In this document: positions 34,243 through 43,831 of the stretch, piece after piece | How positions within the stretch are numbered: the stretch's first letter is position 1 | Layout of the letters: every line of letters starts with the position of its first letter | Source: Actinomadura harenae | GTDB taxonomy: Bacteria; Actinomycetota; Actinomycetes; Streptosporangiales; Streptosporangiaceae | NCBI RefSeq assembly: GCF_003696215.1 | Contig: NZ_RFFG01000022.1 | Span: 41,700-105,699, forward strand | DNA length: 64,000 nucleotides | Reading direction: 5' to 3' | The notes under the pieces: generated by a model | What the model was told of the DNA's origin: nothing | The model's database searches: none | Seen by the model: the letters and a program-made list of their open reading frames with translations, nothing else | Made by a program: the position numbers and the translations under genes

Positions 34243-35537
34243 TTCACGAGAGTACCCGACGCTGGTCGCGGGTGGCGGGCTTCGCGGCCCTGGCCGTGTT
34301 CGCCCCGCTCGCCCTCGCCGGTTGCGGTTCGGGCGGCGGCGGCGCGGACGGCAAGACGGTCAGCATGGCGCACTACTTCAGCGACGCCCTGGGAGCCAAG
34401 GCGTTCAAGTCGATCACGACGCTGTGCACGCAGCAGACCGGCCGCACCATCAAGAACAGCCCGATCCAGCACGAGGCGTTCAAGGACTCCATCCTCGTCC
34501 AGCTCGCCGGTGGCAACCCGCCCGACGTGTACTCCTACTGGGCCGGAGCCAAGACCCAGTACCTGGTCGACCAGAAGCGCATGGCGCCCCTCGACGACTT
34601 CTGGGCGAAGAACGACCTCGACAAGTCCATCCCGCAGTCGCTGTCCAAGGCGTCCGCGGAGTACAACGGCCAGAAGTACCTGCTGCCGTTCGACTACCAC
34701 TACGTCGGCGTCTTCTACAACCCGAAGGTCATGGCGAAGGCGGGCGTCACCACGATGCCCAAGACCTGGGACGAGCTGATGGCCGCCGCCGCCAAGCTCA
34801 AGGCCGCCGGGATCACGCCGTTCGCCCTGGGCTCCAAGAACCAGTGGCCCGCGCAGTTCTGGTTCGACTACCTGCTGCTGCGCACCGCCGGCCCCGACTA
34901 CCGCCAGAAGCTGATGGCGGGGCAGGCCAAGTACACCGACCCGCAGGTCAAGACGGCGTTCTCGATGTGGAAGGAGCTCTTCGACAAGGGCTACTTCAAC
35001 AAGAGCCCGAACGGCATCGACTGGCCGGACGCGGCGGACATGGTCTCCAAGGGCCAGGCCGCCATGACGCTGAACGGCACGTGGGTCACGGGCTACTGGG
35101 ACGACAACAAGGTCCCCGCCGTCCAGGGGTATGACATGTTCCCGTTCCCCGAGGTCACGCCCGGCGTGCCGCAGGCGGCGCTCGGACCGGTCGACGGCTG
35201 GGCCCTGTCCACGGCCGCCCCCAACAAGGCCGCCGCCGACGACCTGCTGAAGTGCCTGTCCGGGCCCGAGGCCCAGCGGGACATGGCGCTCGCCCAGGGC
35301 GCGCTCGCGCCGAACAAGAACGCCGACCTGACGTCGCAGAACGAGGTCATGCACAAGGCGGCCAAGGAGGTTCAGACCGCCAGCACGTTCGTGTTCAACT
35401 ACGACCTCGCGACGCCGCCGGAGATGTCGGAACCCGGCCTGAACATGATCCAGAAGTTCGTCGACGACCCCTCCAAGCTCGACGGCGACCTGCAAGAGGC
35501 CCAGTCGGCGGCGGACGGCGCCTTCAAGAAGAACTAG
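34239..35537 (+). CDS. ABC transporter solute-binding lipoprotein (carbohydrate uptake type 1)
   Basis: Extracytoplasmic binding protein of 432 aa, anchored by a lipobox (PLALAGC, Cys about residue 28) after a twin-charged N-terminus. The body is family 1 (MalE/UgpB-like): VSMAHYFSDALGAKAF, GNPPDVYSYWAG, LPFDYHYVGVFYNPKVMAKAGV, PKTWDELMAAAAKLKAAG, MVSKGQAAMTLNGTW. GTG 34239 overlaps the IclR stop and has GGAGG 7 nt upstream. It gives the substrate specificity of the permeases that follow; a sugar, sugar acid or glycerol derivative is plausible. Confidence 0.9.
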   Translation: MIHESTRRWSRVAGFAALAVFAPLALAGCGSGGGGADGKTVSMAHYFSDALGAKAFKSITTLCTQQTGRTIKNSPIQHEAFKDSILVQLAGGNPPDVYSYWAGAKTQYLVDQKRMAPLDDFWAKNDLDKSIPQSLSKASAEYNGQKYLLPFDYHYVGVFYNPKVMAKAGVTTMPKTWDELMAAAAKLKAAGITPFALGSKNQWPAQFWFDYLLLRTAGPDYRQKLMAGQAKYTDPQVKTAFSMWKELFDKGYFNKSPNGIDWPDAADMVSKGQAAMTLNGTWVTGYWDDNKVPAVQGYDMFPFPEVTPGVPQAALGPVDGWALSTAAPNKAAADDLLKCLSGPEAQRDMALAQGALAPNKNADLTSQNEVMHKAAKEVQTASTFVFNYDLATPPEMSEPGLNMIQKFVDDPSKLDGDLQEAQSAADGAFKKN

Positions 35538-35567
35538 GCGCTCCACCAAGACCCAGTAGTCCGCGGT

Positions 35568-35600
35568 AGCGGTCACGGCGGGGGACCCGCCGTCACCGCT
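35568..35600 (+). terminator. Intra-operon hairpin after the binding-protein gene
   Basis: Stem of 14 of 15 pairs (AGCGGTCACGGCGGG with CCCGCCGTCACCGCT) and a GGA loop, between the binding protein stop (35537) and the first permease (35644). Such hairpins typically stabilise or attenuate transcripts so that the binding protein exceeds the permeases. Confidence 0.6.
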
Positions 35601-35643
35601 GCCCGCCCTGCCCTCGACGGGCCTCGACAGGAAGGAACAAGGA

Positions 35644-36525
35644 GTGTCGACGCGACGCATCGGCTGGGCCACAGTGTTCTTGGCCGTGCCTCTGATCGCC
35701 TATGTGGCTGCCGTGGTCGGTCCAGGGCTGTACTCCTTCTACTACAGCCTCACCGACTGGAACGCCGTCGGCGGCACCGCCACCTTCATCGGCCTCAAGC
35801 ACTACCGCGACATGGCGGGAGACGAGCACTTCTGGCTGGCGCTGAAGAACACCGCCATCTGGACGGCCGTCGCGGTGGTCGTCCCGACGGTGGTCGGGCT
35901 CGCACTGGCCCTGGGCCTCGCCCAGGTCCAGCGGATGCAGAGGCTGATCAAGTCCCTGTTCTTCCTGCCGCTGGCGCTCTCGCTCGTCGTGGTCGGGCAG
36001 GTGTGGTTCTGGATCTTCCGGCCCGAGGACGGGCTGCTGAACCTCGTCCTCGGGCACGTGGGGCTGGGGTCGTGGCAGCACTCCTGGCTCTCCGACCCCA
36101 GTGTCGCGTTCTGGTCGGTGCTGGTCGCCTGGTGCTGGCAGCAGGTCGCCCTGGCGATGGTGGTGTTCCTCGCCGGTCTGACCGGGGTGCAGCAGGAGCT
36201 CGTCGAGGCGTGCAAGGTGGACGGCGCGAACGCCCGCCAGCGGCTGTGGCACGTGATCATCCCGGCGCTGCGGCCCGCGTTCGCGGTCGTGGTCTCCCTG
36301 TCGATGATCAACGCCCTGAAGAGCTTCGACATCGTCTACGTGATGACCGAGGGCGGCCCGTTCCGCAAGACCGAGACGCTGGCGCTGCTCGTCTACCGCA
36401 CCGCCTTCAAGACCTACGACTTCGGCTACGCGAGCGCGGTGTCGGTCGTGCTGTTCCTGATCACCCTGGTCACCATCGGCCTCTTCTTCGCCTGGACCAA
36501 CCGAGAGGACCACCAGAATGCCTGA
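35644..36525 (+). CDS. ABC transporter permease, MalF/UgpA type
   Basis: Inner-membrane permease of 293 aa with six hydrophobic helices; the EAA loop that contacts the ATPase is ELVEACKVDGANARQRLWHVIIPALRP. GTG 35644 with AAGGAG close upstream. It overlaps the second permease by 8 nt. No ATPase gene is present in the operon, so a shared MsiK-like ATPase encoded elsewhere is expected, as is usual for actinobacterial sugar importers. Confidence 0.92.
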   Translation: MSTRRIGWATVFLAVPLIAYVAAVVGPGLYSFYYSLTDWNAVGGTATFIGLKHYRDMAGDEHFWLALKNTAIWTAVAVVVPTVVGLALALGLAQVQRMQRLIKSLFFLPLALSLVVVGQVWFWIFRPEDGLLNLVLGHVGLGSWQHSWLSDPSVAFWSVLVAWCWQQVALAMVVFLAGLTGVQQELVEACKVDGANARQRLWHVIIPALRPAFAVVVSLSMINALKSFDIVYVMTEGGPFRKTETLALLVYRTAFKTYDFGYASAVSVVLFLITLVTIGLFFAWTNREDHQNA

Positions 36526-37456
36526 GACAGCCGTCCTCACCCGTGGACCGGCCGGGGAGGAGAGCAGCGCGGACGAGGGCCGTCACCACGACGGCGCCGG
36601 GCGCGGCGGACGCGCCGGACGCCGGGGACGCGGCGAACGTAGCGGCCGGGCCTTCGCGATCGTCCTGCTGCTGATCTTCGGGATCGGGTTCCTGACGCCG
36701 GTGATCGGTGTCGTCCTGACGTCGTTCAAGTCCAACCCCGAGATCGCCGCGCACGGGCTGTGGACGCCCAGCGGCGACCTCACGACCGACAACTACCTGA
36801 AGGCGTGGTCGGACGGGAACGCCCGCACGTACCTGCTCAACTCCTTCCTGGTCACCGTCCCGGCCACCGTCATCTCGGTCGTCCTCGGCAGCCTGGTCGG
36901 CTACGTCGTCGCCAAGCTGCGGCCGAAGGGCTCCGGCCTGATCACGCTGTTCTTCGTCGCGGGCCTGTTCGTCCCGCCGCAGATCCTGCTGATCCCGCTG
37001 TTCAAGCTGTTCAACGTCAACGGCCTCTACGACACCCTCTGGCCGATGATCATCGTCCACGGCGGCTACGGCATCTCGCTGTGCACGCTGGTCATGCGGA
37101 ACTTCTTCCGCTCGGTGCCCGACGAGCTCCGCGAGGCCGGGCTGATCGACGGGGCGGGGGAGCCGCGCATCCTGGCCTCGGTCATCCTGCCGGTGGCGCG
37201 GCCCGCGCTCGCCGCGCTGGCCACCCTGCAGTTCACCTTCATCTGGAACGACTTCCTCTACCCCCTGGTGTTCACCCGCTCGGACGAGGTGCGGACCGTC
37301 ATGGTCGGCATCCTGTCCCTGCAGGGGCAGTTCTCCGTCGCCTACGGAACCCAGGCCGCGATGGCGGTGCTCGCGAGCCTGCCGACGATGGCCGTCTTCA
37401 TCGCCTTCCAGAAGCACTTCATCGCCGGTATCACCTCCGGCGCGGTCAAGGGCTGA
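36518..37456 (+). CDS. ABC transporter permease, MalG/UgpE type
   Basis: Second inner-membrane permease, 312 aa, six helices; EAA loop ELREAGLIDGAGEPRILASVILPVARP. The first ~45 residues are a polar Gly/Arg-rich extension (HHDGAGRGGRAGRRGRGERSG) not seen in most MalG proteins, probably cytoplasmic and disordered. It forms the heterodimeric pore with the preceding permease. Confidence 0.92.
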   Translation: MPETAVLTRGPAGEESSADEGRHHDGAGRGGRAGRRGRGERSGRAFAIVLLLIFGIGFLTPVIGVVLTSFKSNPEIAAHGLWTPSGDLTTDNYLKAWSDGNARTYLLNSFLVTVPATVISVVLGSLVGYVVAKLRPKGSGLITLFFVAGLFVPPQILLIPLFKLFNVNGLYDTLWPMIIVHGGYGISLCTLVMRNFFRSVPDELREAGLIDGAGEPRILASVILPVARPALAALATLQFTFIWNDFLYPLVFTRSDEVRTVMVGILSLQGQFSVAYGTQAAMAVLASLPTMAVFIAFQKHFIAGITSGAVKG

Positions 37457-37480
37457 CCCCCCTCTAACTAGGAGAGCACT

Positions 37481-38602
37481 GTGATCCGACTGGGAATCAT
37501 CGGCTGCGGCCGCATCTCGGATCTGCACGCCCAGGCCTACCTGGACCACCCCGGCGCGACGATCACCGCCGTCGCCGACACCGACCCGGGCAACCTCGCC
37601 ACCCGGGGCGCGGCGTGGGGCGTCCCGGAGAGCGCCCGCCACCAGGACTACCGCGACCTGCTCGCGCGCTCGGACGTCGACGCCGTCGAGGTCCTGGTGC
37701 CGCACCACCTGCACGCGCCGATCACCCTCGACGCGATGAACGCCGGCAAGCACGTGTCGCTGCAGAAGCCGATGGCCCTGTCGATGGACGACGCGACGAC
37801 GATGGTCAAGGCGGGCCACGACCTCGGCGTCACGTTCAAGGTGTTCGAGAACTTCGTGTTCTACCCGCCCGTGGTCCGCGCGCGGGAGCTCATCGAGAAC
37901 GGCGAGATCGGCGAGCTGCTGAGCATCCGCGTCAAGTCGAACCCGGGCTGGAGCCCGACCGCCTGGGACGTCCCGGCCGCGGCGTCGGCGTGGCGGATCG
38001 ACGAGGCCAAGTGCGGCGGCGGGCCGCTGGTCTTCGACGACGGGCACCACAAGTTCGCGATCGCCTGGTACTTCCTCGGCCTCGCCGACCGCGTCCACGC
38101 GTTCATCGGGTCCACGATGGACGGCCTCCTCGACGCGCCGTCCATGGTCAGCTGGACCCACCCGGACGGGCAGGTCGGCTCCCTGGAGGTCGTCTACTCC
38201 CCGGACCTGCAGCTCCACACCGAGCAGTACGCGCAGGACGACCGGGTCGAGATCACCGGCACCCGCGGCGTCATCTGGATCACCCGCGGGCACGGCCGCA
38301 TGCTGGACGTCCCGCCGGTCATCCTCTACCGCGACGGCGAGACGCGCGGCTTCTCCGACATGCCGACCGGCTGGGAGACCAGCTTCCTGAACTCCGGGAG
38401 GCACTTCGTCGACGCGCTCCTCGGCGGGACGGCGCCGTCCCTGACCGGTGAGGAGGGACGCGACGTGCTGTCCTTCGCGCTGGCCGCCCAGGAGTCGTCG
38501 CGGACCGGCGGCCCCGTGTCCCTGGCGTCCGGCGACCGCCGGCCCGTCGGCCCCCTGCCCGGCCGGGAGCCGGGGCAGCCACGGGAGACCGGTCTTGGCT
38601 GA
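37481..38602 (+). CDS. Gfo/Idh/MocA-family dehydrogenase
   Basis: NAD(P)-dependent sugar or polyol dehydrogenase of about 373 aa. Rossmann motif [16 protein letters not shown] at the N-terminus; the catalytic region that is usually EKP reads LQKPMALS (Gln for Glu); the C-terminal domain has [22 protein letters not shown] with candidate active-site Asp/His. In the operon it is the best candidate for oxidising the imported sugar to a lactone/aldonate that feeds the dehydratase. GTG 37481 has AGGAGAG upstream. Confidence 0.88.
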   Translation: MIRLGIIGCGRISDLHAQAYLDHPGATITAVADTDPGNLATRGAAWGVPESARHQDYRDLLARSDVDAVEVLVPHHLHAPITLDAMNAGKHVSLQKPMALSMDDATTMVKAGHDLGVTFKVFENFVFYPPVVRARELIENGEIGELLSIRVKSNPGWSPTAWDVPAAASAWRIDEAKCGGGPLVFDDGHHKFAIAWYFLGLADRVHAFIGSTMDGLLDAPSMVSWTHPDGQVGSLEVVYSPDLQLHTEQYAQDDRVEITGTRGVIWITRGHGRMLDVPPVILYRDGETRGFSDMPTGWETSFLNSGRHFVDALLGGTAPSLTGEEGRDVLSFALAAQESSRTGGPVSLASGDRRPVGPLPGREPGQPRETGLG

Positions 38603-40109
38603 CCTCGTCGGAGCGGTGGACCACGGGACGACGACCACCCGCTTCATGGTCTTCGACCAGGGCGGACGCGTCGTCGCCAGCGCCCAGGTCGAGCACCGGC
38701 AGATCCTGCCCCGGCCCGGCTGGGTCGAGCACGACCCGGCCGAGATCTGGGACAACACCGTCCTGGTCATCGAGAAGGTCATGGCCGACACCGGTCTGAC
38801 CTGGCGCGACCTGGCCGCCCTCGGGGTGGCCAACCAGCGTGAGACGACCGTCGTGTGGAACCGCCGCACGGGACGTCCCTACGGCAACGCCGTCGTCTGG
38901 CAGGACACCCGCACGGACGCCCTGGTCAGCACGATCGCGGCCGACGACCGGGGCCGGCTCGTCCGGCACCGGTCGGGCCTGCCCCCGGCCACCTACTTCT
39001 CCGCGGGCAAGCTCCGCTGGATCCTCGACAACGTCCCCGGTGTCCGGGAGGACGCCGCGAAGGGCGACGCGGTCTTCGGCACCCTGGACACCTGGCTGCT
39101 GTGGAACCTCACCGGCGGTGTCGACGGCGGCGTGCACGTCACCGACGTGACCAACGCCAGCCGCACCATGCTCATGGACCTGGAGACCCTCGACTGGGAC
39201 GAGGAGCTGCTCGCCGTCTTCGGCGTCCCGCGGTCGATGCTGCCGGAGATCCGGTCCTCGTCCGTCGCGTCCGGCTACGGCCGGACGACCGGCACCGGGC
39301 CGCTGCAGGGGCCGGTGCCGCTGACCGCCGTCCTCGGCGACCAGCAGGCCGCCATGGTCGGCCAGCTGTGCCTGGCGCCGGGGGACGCCAAGAACACCTA
39401 CGGCACCGGCAACTTCCTGCTGCTGAACACCGGCACCAGCCTCGTCCGGTCGGACAACGGGCTGCTGACCACCGTCTGCTACCGGTTCGGGGACCAGCCG
39501 CCGGTGTACGCGCTGGAGGGATCGATCGCGGTCACCGGCTCGGCGGTGCAGTGGCTGCGCGACCAGATGGGGATCATCCGCGACACCGCGGAGATCGAGG
39601 CCCTCGCCCGCGAGGTCCCCGACACCGGCGGCGTCTGCTTCGTCCCGGCGTTCTCCGGCCTGTTCGCGCCGTACTGGCGTGCGGACGCGCGCGGCGCCGT
39701 GGTCGGGCTGACCCGGTTCAGCGACCGGAGGCACCTCGCGCGGGCGGCCCTCGAGGCGATCTGCCACCAGAGCCGGGACGTCGCCGAGGCCATGGAGAAG
39801 GACTCCGGCGTGAGACTGAACATCCTGAAGGTGGACGGCGGGGTGACCGCGAACGACCTGTGCATGCAGATCCAGGCGGACCTGCTCGGCGTCCCGGTGA
39901 GCCGTCCCGTCGTCGCCGAGACGACGGCGCTCGGCGCCGCCTACGCGGCCGGCCTCGCCGTCGGCCACTGGGCGTCCACCGCCGACTTGCACGACAACTG
40001 GCACGAAGGCCGGCGCTGGCTCCCGGGATGCTCCGAGGAGCACCGCGCCGCGGCCCGTGACGAATGGCATCGGGCGGTCGCCCGCACGCTGAACTGGGTG
40101 GAGATGTGA
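38595..40109 (+). CDS. glpK: Glycerol kinase
   Basis: FGGY-family kinase phosphorylating glycerol to sn-glycerol 3-phosphate, 504 aa. Family pattern: [15 protein letters not shown] with the phosphate-1 loop, [48 protein letters not shown] [32 protein letters not shown] and [24 protein letters not shown]. All fit GlpK closely; glycerol-type specificity residues (R-E in NQRET, W, D in FAPYW) are present. TTG 38595 has GGGAGA upstream and overlaps the preceding stop by 8 nt. Confidence 0.95.
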   Translation: MADLVGAVDHGTTTTRFMVFDQGGRVVASAQVEHRQILPRPGWVEHDPAEIWDNTVLVIEKVMADTGLTWRDLAALGVANQRETTVVWNRRTGRPYGNAVVWQDTRTDALVSTIAADDRGRLVRHRSGLPPATYFSAGKLRWILDNVPGVREDAAKGDAVFGTLDTWLLWNLTGGVDGGVHVTDVTNASRTMLMDLETLDWDEELLAVFGVPRSMLPEIRSSSVASGYGRTTGTGPLQGPVPLTAVLGDQQAAMVGQLCLAPGDAKNTYGTGNFLLLNTGTSLVRSDNGLLTTVCYRFGDQPPVYALEGSIAVTGSAVQWLRDQMGIIRDTAEIEALAREVPDTGGVCFVPAFSGLFAPYWRADARGAVVGLTRFSDRRHLARAALEAICHQSRDVAEAMEKDSGVRLNILKVDGGVTANDLCMQIQADLLGVPVSRPVVAETTALGAAYAAGLAVGHWASTADLHDNWHEGRRWLPGCSEEHRAAARDEWHRAVARTLNWVEM

Positions 40110-41800
40110 TGACGACCCGTGCTCGGACCCTGGGACCGGAGTCGCGCCGGCGTGCGCCGGCGGACCTGACGGAGGCGGACCTCGACGTCCTGATCGTGGG
40201 CGGCGGCGTGGTGGGCTGCGGCGCGGCGCTCGACGCCGTCACGCGCGGCCTGCGCGTCGGGCTGGTGGAGGCGCAGGACTTCGGCTCGGGCACGTCCAGC
40301 CGGTCCAGCAAGCTGATCCACGGAGGGCTGCGCTACCTCGAACAGCTCAACCTCGGCCTCGTCCGGGAGGCGCTGCAGGAACGGTCGCTCATCCTCAGCA
40401 CCCTCGCCCCGCACCTGGCCCGTCCCGTGCCGTTCCTCTACCCGCTGCGGCACCGGGTCTGGGAACGCCCCTACGTCGGCAGCGGCGTCTTCCTCTACGA
40501 CACCATGGGCGGACGGCGCGGCGTCCCTGGACACCGCCACATGAGCAAGCGGCGCGTGCTCCGCGAATCCCCGGGCCTGCGCGACGACGCCCTCATCGGG
40601 GCGGTGAAGTACTACGACGGCCAGACCGACGACGCCCGCTACACGATGCTCCTCGCCCGGACGGCCGCGCACTACGGCGCGATCTGCGTCAACGGCGCGC
40701 AGGCGGTCCGGTTCCTCTACGACGGCCCGAGCGTCGCGGGCGCGGTGATCCGCGACGGGGAGACCGGCCAGGAGCACGAGGTGCGGGCGCGGCACACCAT
40801 CAACGCCGCCGGGGTGTGGACGGACGAGATCCAGCAGATGGGCGCCGCGCGGGCGCCGTTCGACGTGCGGGCCTCCAAGGGCGTGCACATCCTCGTCCCG
40901 CGCGACCGGATCGAGCTGTCGGCGGGGATCATCAGCCGGACCGAGAAGAGCGTCCTGTTCATCATCCCGTGGGCCAAGCACTGGATCATCGGCACCACCG
41001 ACACGCCCTGGGACCTGGACCTGCGGGACCCGTCGGCGAGCCGCAGCGACGTCGACTACATCCTCGACCACGCCAACGACCTCCTCAAGAACCCGCTGAG
41101 CAGGGACGACATCGTCGGCGTGTACGCCGGGCTCAGGCCGCTGCTCGCCGGGAACAGCGACGAGACCGCCGAGCTCTCCCGCGAGCACGCCGTGGCGAGC
41201 CCCGTCGATGGACTCACCGTGGTCGCGGGCGGGAAGTACACGACCTACCGCGTCATGGCCAAGGACGCGGTCGACGCCGCCGTCCGCGACCTGCCCGAAC
41301 CGGTCCCGGCGTCGGTCACCCACCGCCTTCCCCTGCTCGGAGCGGACGGGTTCGCGGCGGCCTGGAACCAGCGCGCCCTCCACGCCCGCTCGAGCGGCCT
41401 GCCGGTCCAGCGGGTGGAGCGGCTGCTCCGGCGCTACGGGACGCTCACGTCCGAACTGCTCGGGCTGATCGACGAGGACCCCCGGCTCGGCGAGCCCCTG
41501 GAGGGAGCGGAGTCCTACCTCAACGCCGAGATCCACTACGCCGTCCTCGCCGAGGGCGCCCTCCACCTGGACGACCTGCTGAGCCGGCGGACGCACGTCT
41601 CGATCGAGACCCCCGACCGGGGCCGCGCCGCCGCCCGCCCGGCCGCGGAGATCGCCGCGCCGCTGCTCGGCTGGGACGAGGCCGACGTCGACCGGGAGGT
41701 CGCCAGGTACCACGCGTGGGTGGAGGCCGAACTGCGGTCGCAGGCCGCCCCCGACGACCTCACCGCGGACGCCGTCCGCCGCGAGGCCCTTGCCGGCTGA
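40109..41800 (+). CDS. glpD: FAD-dependent glycerol-3-phosphate dehydrogenase
   Basis: Membrane-associated flavoenzyme oxidising glycerol 3-phosphate to dihydroxyacetone phosphate and passing electrons to quinone; 563 aa. FAD-binding VLIVGGGVVGCGAALDAVTRGLRVGLVE, GTSSRSSKLIHGGLRYLEQ and the C-terminal DAO_C domain (GLIDEDPRLGEPLEG; EIHYAVLAEGALHLDDLLSRRTHV) are all present. ATG 40109 overlaps the glycerol kinase stop by one base, so both are coupled. Last gene of the operon, followed by a hairpin terminator. Confidence 0.95.
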   Translation: MTTRARTLGPESRRRAPADLTEADLDVLIVGGGVVGCGAALDAVTRGLRVGLVEAQDFGSGTSSRSSKLIHGGLRYLEQLNLGLVREALQERSLILSTLAPHLARPVPFLYPLRHRVWERPYVGSGVFLYDTMGGRRGVPGHRHMSKRRVLRESPGLRDDALIGAVKYYDGQTDDARYTMLLARTAAHYGAICVNGAQAVRFLYDGPSVAGAVIRDGETGQEHEVRARHTINAAGVWTDEIQQMGAARAPFDVRASKGVHILVPRDRIELSAGIISRTEKSVLFIIPWAKHWIIGTTDTPWDLDLRDPSASRSDVDYILDHANDLLKNPLSRDDIVGVYAGLRPLLAGNSDETAELSREHAVASPVDGLTVVAGGKYTTYRVMAKDAVDAAVRDLPEPVPASVTHRLPLLGADGFAAAWNQRALHARSSGLPVQRVERLLRRYGTLTSELLGLIDEDPRLGEPLEGAESYLNAEIHYAVLAEGALHLDDLLSRRTHVSIETPDRGRAAARPAAEIAAPLLGWDEADVDREVARYHAWVEAELRSQAAPDDLTADAVRREALAG

Positions 41801-41813
41801 ACCGCTCCGGGGA

Positions 41814-41844
41814 CGGGCCGGGCACGCGACACGTGCCCGGCCCG
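41814..41844 (+). terminator. Hairpin terminator of the catabolic operon
   Basis: Perfect 13-bp stem (CGGGCCGGGCACG/CGTGCCCGGCCCG) with a 5-nt loop, 13 bp after the glpD stop. Confidence 0.75.
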
Positions 41845-41962
41845 ATGTGCGTCATGGGGCTTTGGCCGTACTCGTGGTCGGTCGCATGCTGAGGCGGCCG
41901 CCTCTACACCGGCGTCAACGGCGCGATCAAAGCGGCCTGCTGACCGTCCCCGGCCGGGACCG

Positions 41963-42526
41963 TCATCGCTCGGACGGCTCGTTCCACAGGGGCTCGATGC
42001 CGAGGGCCGCGCATGCGCCGTCCACGGCCGCGCGCCGGAGCTCGTCCTTCGGGACGTCGGAGAACTGGAGCGTGCAGTCCTGGAGGCCGCCGAACGCGAT
42101 CACGGCCCGGGTGGCCTGCTCCAGCGTGGGCTCGGGGCCCTGCAGCAGCCTCACCAGCCGGTCGCGCCACCCCAGCAGCAGATCGATCATGCCCAGGTCG
42201 GCGAGGGTGGTCAGCTCGTTGAGCATGAGCAGGATGCCCTGGCGGTTGCGGTGGTGGAAGTCGAAGTAGCCCTCCAGCAGGGCGCGCTGGTCGACCTCGT
42301 CCAGGGCCTCCTGGGCCGTCAGGAACGCCTCCTCCTCGTCGAGGATCGGCTGCACGATGCTGCGGACCAGCGCCTCGCGTGAGGAGAAGTGGTAGTAGAG
42401 CGCCGGCTTGGTGATGCCGAGGCGGTCGGCGATCTCCTGCAGGCTCGTCCGGTGCACGCCCTTCTGGGCGAACAGCTCGCGGGCGACCTCCTGGATCCGC
42501 TGCTTGGTGTCGGTGGGACGCGCCAT
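41963..42526 (-). CDS. TetR-family repressor
   Basis: 187 aa. N-terminal TetR helix-turn-helix: RIQEVARELFAQKGVHRTSLQEIADRLGITKPALYYHFSSREAL; variable C-terminal ligand domain (FDFHHRNRQGILLMLNEL). It is divergent from the FAD monooxygenase at 42608, and a perfect inverted repeat fills the gap between them, so it should repress both genes until a small ligand binds. Confidence 0.92.
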   Translation of the reverse strand: MARPTDTKQRIQEVARELFAQKGVHRTSLQEIADRLGITKPALYYHFSSREALVRSIVQPILDEEEAFLTAQEALDEVDQRALLEGYFDFHHRNRQGILLMLNELTTLADLGMIDLLLGWRDRLVRLLQGPEPTLEQATRAVIAFGGLQDCTLQFSDVPKDELRRAAVDGACAALGIEPLWNEPSER

Positions 42527-42540
42527 GTCCCCAGCCTATC

Positions 42541-42591
42541 TGACTTAACGGTAGGTAAGTGCCCGAGGTATACTTACCTACCGTTAAGTCA
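42541..42591. promoter_or_regulatory. TetR operator: perfect 20-bp inverted repeat
   Basis: TGACTTAACGGTAGGTAAGT (42541-42560) is exactly complementary to ACTTACCTACCGTTAAGTCA (42572-42591), with an 11-bp spacer. Each arm is itself nearly palindromic (ACTTA...TAAGT), so the site may bind two TetR dimers. It overlaps both divergent promoters. Confidence 0.88.
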
Positions 42592-42607
42592 GTGAGGAGG
42601 CATGCTC

Positions 42608-43831
42608 ATGCGGATTCTCATCTCCGGCGCCAGCGTGGCGGGCCCGGTCCTGGCCTACTGGCTCACCCGGCACGGCTTCTCCGTCACCGTCGTCGAGCGC
42701 TCGGCCGCCCTGCGCAAGGCCGGCGGCCACGCGGTCGACCTGTTCCGTCCCGCCGTGGACATCACCGAGAAGATGGGCGTGCTCCCGCGCGTCGAGGAGC
42801 GGGCCACCGGCACGACCCGGATGACCGTCCACCCCGAGGGCGGTCGGCGCCCCGTCCGGGCCGACCTGACCAAGATCTTCGGCGCCGCGTCCGGACGGCA
42901 CGTCGAGGTCATGCGCGACGACCTGAGCGAGATCTACCACCGCGCCACCCGCGACGACGTCGAGTACGTCTTCGACGACTCCATCACCGCGATCTCCCCG
43001 GACGGCGAGGTGCGGTTCGAGAACGCCCCGCCCCGCCGCTTCGACCTGGTCGTCGGCGCGGACGGCCTGCACTCCAACGTGCGCCGCCTGGTCTTCGGCG
43101 AGGAGTCGGCCTTCAGCACCTTCATCGGGGCCTACCTGGGCGTCCTGACCCTGCCCAACTCCGCCGGGCTCGACCGCGAGCTCGTCATGCACGTCGGCGT
43201 CGGCCGCACCGCCGGCATGTACGGCGCGCGGCACCTTGGCGACGCGCGGGCCCTGTTCCTGTTCCGGAGCGAACGCGAACTCGACTACCACCACCACGAC
43301 GTCCCCCGGCAGAAGGAACTGCTGCGCGAGGCGTTCACCGGCCTCCACCCCGACGTGGACCGCTGGCTGGACGAGCTCGGCCGCACCCCGGCGTTCTACT
43401 TCGACTCGATCACCCAGCTGCGCATGGACACCTGGTCGCGGGGGAGGGTGACGCTCGTCGGCGACGCGGGCTACTGCCCCGGCCCGGCCGTCGGCGGCAG
43501 CACCACCCTGGCCGTCGTCGGCGCGTACGTCCTCGCCGGGGAGCTGGCGCGGGCGGGCGGCGACCACGAGACCGCGTTCCCCGCCTACGAACGCGCGATG
43601 GCGGACCACGTGCGCGGCAGCCGCGAGGTCGCGCTGAGCGCCGCGAAGACCCTGATCCCCACCTCGCGCCTCGGCGTGACGGGACTCGCCCAGGGAGCCC
43701 GCCTCGTCTCCGCGCTCCCTCCGGGGCCCGGCCGCGCGTTCCTGCGCCTCGCGAGCAAGAGCGGCCGCGTCTACAACGCCATGACCGTAGACGACTACTC
43801 ACCGTCACCGGCGCCGGAGGTCGCCGTCTGA
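42608..43831 (+). CDS. FAD-dependent monooxygenase (PHBH/RdmE-like aromatic hydroxylase family)
   Basis: Class A flavoprotein monooxygenase of about 407 aa. GxGxxG variant ISGASVAGPVLAYWLTRHGFSVTVVER, a DG motif (LVVGADGLHSNVRR), and the FAD-phosphate motif GRVTLVGDAGYCPGPAVGGSTTLAVVGAY. The family hydroxylates aromatic or polyketide substrates and includes enzymes inactivating tetracycline and rifampicin. ATG 42608 is preferred to 42602 because GAGGAGG lies 7 nt before it. TetR control fits a detoxifying or catabolic role, but the substrate is unknown. Confidence 0.9.
   Translation: MRILISGASVAGPVLAYWLTRHGFSVTVVERSAALRKAGGHAVDLFRPAVDITEKMGVLPRVEERATGTTRMTVHPEGGRRPVRADLTKIFGAASGRHVEVMRDDLSEIYHRATRDDVEYVFDDSITAISPDGEVRFENAPPRRFDLVVGADGLHSNVRRLVFGEESAFSTFIGAYLGVLTLPNSAGLDRELVMHVGVGRTAGMYGARHLGDARALFLFRSERELDYHHHDVPRQKELLREAFTGLHPDVDRWLDELGRTPAFYFDSITQLRMDTWSRGRVTLVGDAGYCPGPAVGGSTTLAVVGAYVLAGELARAGGDHETAFPAYERAMADHVRGSREVALSAAKTLIPTSRLGVTGLAQGARLVSALPPGPGRAFLRLASKSGRVYNAMTVDDYSPSPAPEVAV

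Noticed and set aside
36470..40070. Long minus-strand frames opposite the permease, Gfo/Idh and glpK genes
   Set aside because: Arg/Asp/Gly-rich shadows of clear family proteins on the plus strand; high GC at third positions explains their length.
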